DNA of 23,121 bases, taken from positions 1 through 23,121 of the forward strand of contig JAVBOR010000014.1 of assembly GCA_031550325.1 (NCBI GenBank). The letters run 5' to 3'. Each line of letters begins with the position of its first letter. Positions within the stretch are counted from its first letter, which is position 1. This document shows, piece by piece, positions 1 to 6,408 of this stretch. Made by a program: the position numbers and the translations under genes. Source of the DNA: JAVBTT01 sp031550325. GTDB lineage: Bacteria; Bacillota; Clostridia; Oscillospirales; UBA929. Under the pieces are notes generated by a model, which had not been told where the DNA came from, did not search any database, and saw nothing but the letters and a program-made list of their open reading frames with translations.

Positions 1-135
1 TGCTGGACTGGTTGAGCGCAAAGCATGGAAACAAGTGACTTTCACGGATTCACTCCGGGAAAGTCACCCAATGCGCGTCTTCACAAAGACGCGTTCCTGC
101 TCCCGTTTGTAGACAAATCGAAGGTTTGTCTACAG
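1..135. repeat. Dispersed intergenic repeat, module A, copy 1
   Basis: This 135-base segment recurs at 12671-12805 with only three differences (positions 20, 36 and 120). It folds into three successive hairpins: arms 37-43/59-65, arms 74-81/86-93 with a CACA loop, and arms 108-119/123-134 with a three-base loop at 120-122. One of the three differences between copies falls in that loop, so all stems are intact in both. The copy begins at the first base of the window, so its left boundary is unknown. A short open frame over it (25-219) has no ribosome binding site and is considered spurious. Confidence 0.9.
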
Positions 136-292
136 CCTAAGAACCTTTGGTTCTTTGACAAAACGAGGGCAGGAACAAACCACCCCAGCGGTTTGAAGGG
201 AAACGGTTTCGAGAAATGAATTCCAAAACCGTTGTGGTTCCTGTTTTTCCTGGATTCAGTCCAACAAGAACCTGTCGCCTGCGGCGTCAGGC
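136..292. repeat. Dispersed intergenic repeat, module B, copy 1
   Basis: This segment is related to 12430-12596, clearly but less closely than module A. Shared landmarks are the GGTTCTTTGACAAA block, the CGGTTTCGAGAAATGAATTCC block and the GGATTCAGTCCAACAAGA block. It contains hairpins at 139-155 (AAGAACC/GGTTCTT), one with AACGGTTT/AAACCGTT arms, and a final one with a GCC-TGC-GGC tip at about 269-292. That last hairpin contains the stop codon of the neighbouring minus-strand exporter gene. Modules occur in the order A then B here but B then A in the second copy. Confidence 0.8.
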
Positions 293-1666
293 CTCCGCGG
301 ACTCGGGCAGCCGATCCTCCGGCCCGGTGTCCTGCCGCGGCTGCTTGCGCGCGCGAACCAGATACCAAATGAAGATCCACACAGAGCGCATGATCGCCCC
401 AAACACGATCCCCCGCCAGATGCCGTCCAGGCCCAGTGCCGTCCGGGACAGGCCATAGGCCAGCGGAATGCGAACCGCGTTGGACACAATGCTGGCCAGC
501 GACGGCGGGATGGTCTGCCCGACCCCGCGGAACGCGCCGGACGCCACGCACTCCAAACAGGAGACGATCTGGCACAGCGCGAGAATGCGCAGGTACTTCG
601 CGCCCATCGCCACGATGTCCGGCTCGGGCAGAAAGATCCTGAACAAAGCTGCGCCCGCAAACAAAAGCAGGAGCGTGGAAAACGCGCCCCAGAGGAGCAT
701 GCTGTACACGGACATCTGAAAGCCCCGGCGAATGCGAGTCCACTTTCCGGCGCCAAAGTTCTGTCCGATAAAGGCCGTGATGGCCGAGCCAAATCCGCCG
801 CCAATCAGCCAGGACAGCGACTCGATCTGAGATCCCACGCGGTTAACGGCAATCGCCTGTGCGCCAAAGGCCGCGACAAAGCGCGTAATGACCATTGACA
901 GCAGCGTGAAGAGCAGGCTTTCCAGGGAAATGGGCAGACTCCATCTGACAATCTGGCGCAGTTTTTGAAAGTCGGGCCGCGCGAACAGCCTCAACCGCGC
1001 AAAGGGCCGGGAACGGCCCTTTTTGAGCATGACCAGAAACAGCGCGCAGACGGCGCCCTGGGCGATGGCCGTCGCGATGGCAGCGCCGCGGATCCCCATG
1101 GCGCTGATCAGCGGCGGGTCAAGCGCCATATTGATGGCAAGCCCTGCCGCGTTGCAGATGAAGGAAACGCGCGAGTTGCCCGCGCCGTTAAACGTGCCGG
1201 TGATGGCCCCTGTGATATAGGTCAGGGGAACCGCAAGCCCAACAATGGCCAGATATTCGGCGGCGTCCGCGGCAATCTGCGCCTCCTGAATGCCAAAGAC
1301 GCCGATGAGCTGCCGGCTAAACAGCGCCATCGCCAGCCCGTAGAGCGTGCCGAGTACGGCGCCGAGCGCCAGCGCCGTCTGCGCGTAGCCGCGCGCGCCG
1401 TACTCATCCTGCGCGCCAAGCCGCTGGGACACGCCGATCTCCGCGCCCATGCGCCCGAACATCAATAGCCCCATCGACAGCCACAAATACATCCCCGCCG
1501 TGCCTGAGGCGGCGACTGCGCCGCTGCCCACCCGGCCCAGCCAAAACATGTCTGTGAGGTTGTACGCCATCTGCACGAACTGCGTTCCCATAATCGGTAC
1601 GGCCACCAGAAGCAGCTTGTCCAGAATGCCGCCGCGCGTCAAATCATACTTTTCTTTGTGACTCAT
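287..1666 (-). CDS. MATE family multidrug/metabolite efflux transporter
   Basis: This is a 459-residue polytopic inner-membrane protein of the MATE (MOP superfamily) type, expected to export organic cations or metabolites by Na+ or H+ antiport. The N-terminus has the family pattern of a short cytosolic segment (MSHKEKYDLTRGGILDKLL), a first helix with VPIMGTQFVQMAYNLTDMFW, and about twelve hydrophobic helices follow in two pseudo-repeats (GTFNGAGNSR in the first half, ASGAFRGVGQT in the second). A longer frame exists to 1729, but the start at 1666 has a GGGAG site seven bases or so upstream and matches the family N-terminus. The stop codon lies inside the flanking repeat hairpin. Substrate cannot be read from sequence. 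The gene follows a small gene on the same strand, with its own promoter in the gap. Confidence 0.93.
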   Translation of the reverse strand: MSHKEKYDLTRGGILDKLLLVAVPIMGTQFVQMAYNLTDMFWLGRVGSGAVAASGTAGMYLWLSMGLLMFGRMGAEIGVSQRLGAQDEYGARGYAQTALALGAVLGTLYGLAMALFSRQLIGVFGIQEAQIAADAAEYLAIVGLAVPLTYITGAITGTFNGAGNSRVSFICNAAGLAINMALDPPLISAMGIRGAAIATAIAQGAVCALFLVMLKKGRSRPFARLRLFARPDFQKLRQIVRWSLPISLESLLFTLLSMVITRFVAAFGAQAIAVNRVGSQIESLSWLIGGGFGSAITAFIGQNFGAGKWTRIRRGFQMSVYSMLLWGAFSTLLLLFAGAALFRIFLPEPDIVAMGAKYLRILALCQIVSCLECVASGAFRGVGQTIPPSLASIVSNAVRIPLAYGLSRTALGLDGIWRGIVFGAIMRSVWIFIWYLVRARKQPRQDTGPEDRLPESAEA

Positions 1667-1787
1667 CCTTGTTCTCCCAACGGGCGGGACGCGCGTAGGG
1701 CTCCGGCGTTTTCTGAGGCGCTTTCGCACCCCAGGGCAAAGGAAACGCAGGAGCCCGCTTTTTGAGCGGCGTCATCAGACCCACTCT

Positions 1788-1816
1788 ATTGTAGCGCTTC
1801 TTTCCCCTTTACACAA
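1788..1816 (-). promoter_or_regulatory. Promoter of the first MATE gene
   Basis: On the minus strand TTGTGT (1811-1816) and TACAAT (1788-1793) are separated by 17 bases. This leaves a leader of roughly 115 bases before the start at 1666. The upstream box overlaps the inverted repeat CCCCTT/AAGGGG at 1804-1821 that follows the preceding gene. Confidence 0.5.
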
Positions 1817-1821
1817 GGGGG

Positions 1822-2133
1822 TTATGCCTCCGTCAAGATTTCCAGCTCGCGCACTTTGACGCTGTTTTTGTATACCTTTAGCAAGCAGAGCACCTCAGGC
1901 TCCAGCGGCCCAAACACAAAATGCCCGCTGTCGTCTGTAAACATGCAGGACACAAACTTTGGCTCGCCGCCCTGTACGCCGGCGTGGAACAGCATGACAA
2001 GCGCGTCCACCGCGGGCTTGCCGTCCGGCAGGCAGACCCTTCCGTGCAGCGCGCTGCGACGGTCGGGCGCGAGTGTAATCTCGGTCTTGATGGTCTCGTG
2101 TTCGCCCGGATGGACAAAGAACTTCGTATACAT
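1822..2133 (-). CDS. Small carboxypeptidase-regulatory-like (beta-sandwich) protein
   Basis: This 103-residue protein has no signal peptide or membrane segment. Residues from about 30 to 100 show the pattern of a carboxypeptidase regulatory-like / prealbumin-like fold: LHGRVCLPDGKPAVDALVML, then a segment with FTDDSGHFVFGPLEPE, and a final strand-rich VKVRELEILTEA. Such domains are compact beta-sandwiches found as adhesion or accessory modules; as a free-standing cytosolic protein its role is unknown. The ATG at 2133 has AAAGGA about nine bases upstream and a TATACT-like box near 2172-2177. It is divergent from the XRE-cupin regulator with 160 bases between the two starts, so it could share regulation, but nothing seen proves this. 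Confidence 0.75.
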   Translation of the reverse strand: MYTKFFVHPGEHETIKTEITLAPDRRSALHGRVCLPDGKPAVDALVMLFHAGVQGGEPKFVSCMFTDDSGHFVFGPLEPEVLCLLKVYKNSVKVRELEILTEA

Positions 2134-2229
2134 GCGGCCACATCCTTTAAGGAATAACTCATTTTCTTCGAGTATACCCCAGTGTATGTACCCGCGCGCG
2201 GATTTGTTATTGCGCGTCTCGTAAAACTA

Positions 2230-2258
2230 TTGACATCCCGACCGGCACGGTCTATAAT
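2230..2258 (+). promoter_or_regulatory. Consensus sigma-A promoter of the XRE-cupin/acyl-CoA synthetase operon
   Basis: TTGACA (2230-2235) and TATAAT (2253-2258), both perfect, are spaced by exactly 17 bases. The expected transcript start is near 2265, about 30 bases before the ATG at 2294. The GAGAGGGGGG ribosome binding site lies between. A perfect consensus promoter in front of a DNA-binding protein suggests control by repression. Confidence 0.9.
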
Positions 2259-2293
2259 TGATGGAATTCTTATTGAGAGGGGGGCACCTAAAA

Positions 2294-2857
2294 ATGACCG
2301 AGCAATTGAAGGATATTGGCCGTCGATTGTCCGATCTGCGTTCAATTATGGGACTTGACGCCGAGGCATTTTCGGCGATGATGGAGGTGACGCCGGAGGA
2401 TCTCCTGGCCTATGAGGCGGGGGAGAAGGACTTTTCTTTCAGCTTCCTTCACAACGCCGCCGGCATTCTTGACGTCGACGTCATCGACCTGCTCAGCGGG
2501 GAAAGCCCCCGTCTGTCCTCCTGCTGCCTGGTGCGCAAGGGCGAGGGACTGTCCATCGACCGGCGCTCAGCATACAACTACAAGCACCTCGCCTTTACCT
2601 TCCGCCACAAGCTCGCCGAGCCCTTCCTGGTCACGGTGCAGCCGTCCGACGAGATCCCGACGCTGCACGCGCACGAGGGGCAGGAACTGAACTATATGGA
2701 ATCCGGGCGCATGACCTTTTACCTGGGAGAGATGACCTATGAGCTCGCTCAGGGGGACAGCGTGTATTTCGACGCCTCCATCCCGCACGCCATGCGTGCA
2801 ATGGAGGGGGCTCCCGCCGTTTTTTTGGCCGTGGTGATGAACTCGGCCTCCAAATAA
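2294..2857 (+). CDS. XRE-family transcriptional regulator with C-terminal cupin domain
   Basis: This 187-residue protein combines an N-terminal helix-turn-helix of the XRE/Cro type (about residues 1-68, RLSDLRSIMGLDAEAFSAMM then LLAYEAGEKD) with a cupin_2 small-molecule or metal sensing barrel (about 105-185). Cupin motif 1 is present as HAHEGQE (H125, H127, E131) and motif 2 as GDSVYFDASIPHAM (H165), so a metal site is possible. The frame is open to 2258, but that ATG overlaps the -10 box; the ATG at 2294 has a strong site upstream and is chosen. It ends 12 bases before the acyl-CoA synthetase and is almost certainly cotranscribed with it. In this family such proteins sense a ligand related to the adjacent enzyme; autoregulation is inferred. 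Confidence 0.93.
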   Translation: MTEQLKDIGRRLSDLRSIMGLDAEAFSAMMEVTPEDLLAYEAGEKDFSFSFLHNAAGILDVDVIDLLSGESPRLSSCCLVRKGEGLSIDRRSAYNYKHLAFTFRHKLAEPFLVTVQPSDEIPTLHAHEGQELNYMESGRMTFYLGEMTYELAQGDSVYFDASIPHAMRAMEGAPAVFLAVVMNSASK

Positions 2858-2869
2858 CTGAGGTGACAT

Positions 2870-4570
2870 ATGGCATTTTATGAACGCTATACCGGCCGGA
2901 ACCGGGATGACTACGCCACGCTGGAGGATCTTTCCAAAAACTATTCGCTTAGCGTTCCCCAGGACTTTAACTTCGCCTATGACTGTCTGGACACGATTGC
3001 CGAACAAACCCCCGACAACCTCGCGCTCCTGTGGGTGAGCGCGCAGGGGCAGGAAAAACGCATGAGCTTTGAGGACATGCGCAGCGCGAGCGTACAGTAC
3101 GCGCGTTTTTTCCTGGAGTGCGGCATGGGCGCCGGAGACATGGTGATGCTCGTCATGAGCCGCGACTGGCGGTATTGGCCGGCGCTTATGGCGCTGCACC
3201 GCATCGGCGCCGTGGCCGTTCCGGCAACCTATCTGCTCACGGTAAAGGACTTTGTCTACCGCCTGAACGCCGCCCGAATCAAAATGCTGGTCTGCACCGC
3301 CGAGTTTGGCGTCCCCGAAACGGTGGAAGCGGCTCTGCCCGAATGTCCGTCTGTTGCCTGCAAGGCGCTGTTCGGCGCCCGGCGCGAGGGCTGGATCGAT
3401 CTTGACGAGGGCGCGTCCCGCCAGCCCGACCGCATGGAACGCATCGCCAACAAGAGCGAGGACATGATGCTCATGGCGTTTTCCTCGGGAACAACCGGCT
3501 ACCCGAAAATGGTGGCCCATGACTTTACCTATCCGCTCGGCCACATCCTCACCGGCTGCTTTTGGCACCGCTGCGTGGAGGACGGCCTGCACTTTACGAT
3601 TTCGGACACCGGCTGGCTCAAGAGCCTGTGGGGGAAGATGTACGGGCAGTGGCTGGCGGGCAGCGCCGTATTCACCTACGACTTCACGCGTTTTGACGCC
3701 AAGGACATTCTCTCCAAGATCGCGCAGTATGGCGTCACGACGTTCTGCGCGCCGCCGACCATGTACCGCTATATGATCAAGGAAGACCTTTCCGTCTATA
3801 ACCTCAGCGCGCTCGCGCACTGCTCCACAGCCGGCGAGGCGCTCAACCCCGAGGTTTATAAGGTGTGGCACAGGCAGACCGGCCTGAAGATTTTTGAGGG
3901 GTTCGGCCAGTCCGAAACCACGCTTTGCTGCTGGACGGGATTCCCCTGGATGCAGCCCCGCATCGGCTCGATGGGCCTCCCCGCGCCGGGCTACCGCATG
4001 TTTGTGGCCGACGAAACAGGCCGCGAGCTCGGCCCTGGTGTCACGGGAGAGATTTGCATCCGTACCGACGAGCCGGGCGGCGGAAAGCCCTTCGGCATGT
4101 TTATGGGCTACCTGCACGACGAGGAGATGACCAACTCCGTTTGGAGCGACGGGGTGTACCACACGGGCGACACGGCTTATCGCGACGAAATGGGCTTTTT
4201 GTGGTATGTCGGCCGCACGGACGACGTCATCAAGTCCTCAGGGTACCGCATTGGCCCGTTTGAGGTGGAGTCGGCGCTCATGGAGCACCCCGCCGTCATC
4301 GAGTGCGCGGTCACAGGCACGCCCGACCCCGACCGGGGCATGATTGTCAAGGCGACCGTCGTGCTCGCGGCGGGATACGAGGCGTCTGCCGCGCTCACGG
4401 CCGAGCTGCAGGCCCATGTAAAGAAGGTCACCGCTCCCTATAAGTATCCCCGTGTGATTGACTATGTCGATCAGCTTCCCAAGACCATCTCGGGAAAGAT
4501 CAGGCGCGTGGAGATTCGCAGCAAGGACAACGTCCGGGCGGACGCCGGGCAGGGCGCTGAGAAGGCGTGA
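2870..4570 (+). CDS. AMP-forming acyl-CoA synthetase (medium-chain/acetyl type)
   Basis: This 566-residue ANL-superfamily ligase is expected to activate a carboxylic acid with ATP to an acyl-adenylate and then form the CoA thioester. The phosphate-binding loop is SSGTTGYPK (around residue 205), the aromatic acyl pocket motif EGFGQSETT follows near 345, the hinge and ribose-binding region is YHTGDTAYRDEMGFLWYVGR near 430, and the adenylating lysine is K543 in TISGKIRR. Overall layout matches the ACSM medium-chain group (start NFAYDCLDTIAEQTPDNLAL). The exact acid (acetate, medium-chain or aromatic) cannot be told. The ATG has a GAGGTG site four bases upstream and follows the regulator by 12 bases, so the pair forms an operon in which the cupin protein likely senses substrate supply. 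Confidence 0.92.
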   Translation: MAFYERYTGRNRDDYATLEDLSKNYSLSVPQDFNFAYDCLDTIAEQTPDNLALLWVSAQGQEKRMSFEDMRSASVQYARFFLECGMGAGDMVMLVMSRDWRYWPALMALHRIGAVAVPATYLLTVKDFVYRLNAARIKMLVCTAEFGVPETVEAALPECPSVACKALFGARREGWIDLDEGASRQPDRMERIANKSEDMMLMAFSSGTTGYPKMVAHDFTYPLGHILTGCFWHRCVEDGLHFTISDTGWLKSLWGKMYGQWLAGSAVFTYDFTRFDAKDILSKIAQYGVTTFCAPPTMYRYMIKEDLSVYNLSALAHCSTAGEALNPEVYKVWHRQTGLKIFEGFGQSETTLCCWTGFPWMQPRIGSMGLPAPGYRMFVADETGRELGPGVTGEICIRTDEPGGGKPFGMFMGYLHDEEMTNSVWSDGVYHTGDTAYRDEMGFLWYVGRTDDVIKSSGYRIGPFEVESALMEHPAVIECAVTGTPDPDRGMIVKATVVLAAGYEASAALTAELQAHVKKVTAPYKYPRVIDYVDQLPKTISGKIRRVEIRSKDNVRADAGQGAEKA

Positions 4571-4600
4571 GCCTCGCCGCCTGAAAACAACACAATAGTG

Positions 4601-4648
4601 CGCCGATCCGGGCCCGTTCGCTTCTGCAGGAACGGGCTCGGATTGGCG
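4601..4648. repeat. Long intergenic inverted repeat without a T-tract
   Basis: Arms 4601-4619 and 4630-4648 can pair over 19 positions with two G-T wobbles around a ten-base loop. No run of T follows on the plus strand. It sits between the synthetase stop and the second MATE start, so it could be a transcript-stabilising hairpin, a weak terminator or a regulatory structure in the MATE leader. Confidence 0.75.
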
Positions 4649-4695
4649 GAGCGGGCCGCACAACAGCGCGCGGTCCAACCGGTAAAGGAGTATCT

Positions 4696-6099
4696 ATGTC
4701 GAACGCACAGAGCACGGGCATGGTTGACATGACGGTCGGCAGCCCCTTAAGGCATATCTTGAAATTTTCCATCCCGCTTCTCATCGGCAACATCTTTCAG
4801 CAGGCCTATAATCTGGTCGACAGCGTCGTCGTGGGCAATTTTGTGGGTTCGGAGGCCTTGGCCGCCGTGAACACGGCGTTTCCTGTGATGTTCATCCTGA
4901 TCTCCCTGTTTATCGGCATGGGCATGGGCGGCACCATCATGATCTCGCAGTTTTTCGGCGCGGGCGACATGGATTCCGTGCGCAAGACCATTCGCACCGC
5001 CAACACGGCGCTGCTGGCCATCTCTGTTCCGCTGACGGTCATCGGCCTTGTCATCTCTAAGCCCGCCCTCCGCCTGCTGAATGTGCCTGACGACACGTTC
5101 GGCATGGCCCATATCTATTTGGTCATCATCTTTATCGGGCTGATCGGTTCGATGGGCTACAACGTCAACTTCGGCATTTTGCAGGGCCTCGGCGACAGTC
5201 GCTCCCCGCTTCGCTTTCTAATTGTCGCCTGCGGGCTGAATATTGTGCTGGATCTGGCGCTGGTCATCCCTCTCGGCGTGGCCGGCGTGGCGATTGCCAC
5301 GGTGGTGGCGCAGCTGTTTTCCTGGATTTACGGGATTTTATACATCCGCAAGAAGTATCCTGAGCTGAACTACAACCCCTTTTCCCTCAAACTCGACGTT
5401 CATCTGCTGAAAAAGATCATCACACTTGGACTTCCCATCGGCCTGCAGCAAATGCTGTTCTCGGTCGGTGTTCTCGTGCTTCAGCGCCTGATCAACTCCC
5501 AAGGCTCAAGCTTTATCGCCGGGTTTTCGGCGGCCATGCGCATTGATAACTTTATCGCGCTGCCGCTGATGAGCTTTGCCAACGCGCTGTCGGCGTTTGT
5601 GGGGCAAAATGTCGGCGCGGGGAAATACGACCGCGTGCAGGAGGGGCTGAAGGCGACGCTGCTGATCTCCTCGGGCGCGTGCCTGGTCATTACTGCGGTT
5701 GTGCTGCCGCTCGGGCAGTTTTTTCTCAAGCTGTTCAATCAAAAGCCGGAGGTCATCCACGCCGGCATGGCCTATTTGCTGCGCGTCGTACCCTTTTTCC
5801 TCGTCCTCACCGCGCTGTTTATGCTGACCTCGGTGCTGCGCGGCGCGGGCGCAACCGTCGCTCCGCTGCTGGTTACCTTTGTGGCGATGTGCGTTGTGCG
5901 CGTACCGGCCGCCTATGTGCTGGAGCATTACTTCGGCGCCGAAAACCTGTATTTCTCCTTTGGCCTCGGCTGGGGCGTCGGGGCGGTTCTCGCTCTGATG
6001 CTCTACCTCAGCGGCGGTTGGAAGAGCAAGCGCATTGTCCAAGACCTTCCGGAGCCCGGCGACGGGGCTTCCCCGCCCGGCGTGCTTTTGGGTGATTAA
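4696..6099 (+). CDS. MATE family efflux transporter (second copy type)
   Basis: This 467-residue inner-membrane protein is a MATE exporter of the common clostridial type, with about twelve hydrophobic helices. The N-terminus (DMTVGSPLRHILKFSIPLLI, then GNIFQQAYNLVDSVVVGNFV) is characteristic, the mid-part contains the LQGLGDSRSP loop, and the second half has TSVLRGAGAT, the equivalent of the first-half loop. It differs clearly from the minus-strand MATE at 287-1666, so the two are not a recent duplication. The ATG has AAAGGAG eight bases upstream. It lies 125 bases after the synthetase, separated by a long hairpin, and may be read from the same promoter at low level. Whether it exports a product of that pathway is only a guess. 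Confidence 0.93.
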   Translation: MSNAQSTGMVDMTVGSPLRHILKFSIPLLIGNIFQQAYNLVDSVVVGNFVGSEALAAVNTAFPVMFILISLFIGMGMGGTIMISQFFGAGDMDSVRKTIRTANTALLAISVPLTVIGLVISKPALRLLNVPDDTFGMAHIYLVIIFIGLIGSMGYNVNFGILQGLGDSRSPLRFLIVACGLNIVLDLALVIPLGVAGVAIATVVAQLFSWIYGILYIRKKYPELNYNPFSLKLDVHLLKKIITLGLPIGLQQMLFSVGVLVLQRLINSQGSSFIAGFSAAMRIDNFIALPLMSFANALSAFVGQNVGAGKYDRVQEGLKATLLISSGACLVITAVVLPLGQFFLKLFNQKPEVIHAGMAYLLRVVPFFLVLTALFMLTSVLRGAGATVAPLLVTFVAMCVVRVPAAYVLEHYFGAENLYFSFGLGWGVGAVLALMLYLSGGWKSKRIVQDLPEPGDGASPPGVLLGD

Positions 6100-6147
6100 G
6101 CTTTCGCAGAACCCCACAGAACAGAGTATCAACGCAACGCCCCGCTT

Positions 6148-6178
6148 CCAGCCTTGCCGGCGGAGGCTGGGCGTTTTT
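6148..6178 (+). terminator. Intrinsic terminator after the second MATE gene
   Basis: CCAGCCT (6148-6154) pairs with AGGCTGG (6164-6170), followed by GCGTTTTTAT. The stem may be extended by AACGC upstream pairing with GCGTT. Confidence 0.75.
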
Positions 6179-6408
6179 ATGCTCACCGTGCTGGCTTTTC
6201 TATGTTTTTCAGACATTTCCGCGTCAAAAACTGCACTCAACAACGCATGTTATTGTGCCGTTCCTTGGCGGAAATCGAGGTTCAATGGCCTAAAAACACG
6301 TTTTTGTGGTTCAGTTTTCGTTTTTGTGCAAAGATTTTTTATTCTGCTTGTACTTCAAGAGAAAACGTGGTACAATTTGGCTGAAAAGCGTTTTACGGAG
6401 GGGATCAA
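6179..6408. other. Intergenic region upstream of the FGGY kinase
   Basis: Together with the terminator this makes about 310 bases without a gene. Two overlapping frames here (up to 125 codons) have no ribosome binding site and no recognisable domain. The stretch is AT-richer than its surroundings from 6290 on, as expected for a promoter region. Confidence 0.6.
6348..6376 (+). promoter_or_regulatory. Probable promoter of the FGGY kinase gene
   Basis: TACAAT (6371-6376) lies 17 bases after TTGTAC (6348-6353), which matches the -35 consensus only in its first three bases. The start codon at 6409 is preceded by GGAGGGG. The weak -35 box suggests help from an activator or low expression. Confidence 0.45.

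Noticed and set aside
25..219. Short frame over repeat module A, with a similar peptide at 12695-13006
   Set aside because: Similarity comes from the repeated DNA; neither has a ribosome binding site, they diverge after the module, and hairpins explain the conservation better.
1804..1821. Terminator for the small minus-strand gene at 1822-2133
   Set aside because: CCCCTT/AAGGGG can pair, but no T-run follows on the minus strand and the element overlaps a promoter box.
2567..4162. Minus-strand 531-codon frame
   Set aside because: Exact shadow of the acyl-CoA synthetase gene in GC-rich DNA; composition is rich in His, Arg and Gly, with no domain.
5506..6243. Minus-strand 245-codon frame
   Set aside because: Antisense to the MATE gene, with low-complexity Gln/Arg/His composition and no start site.
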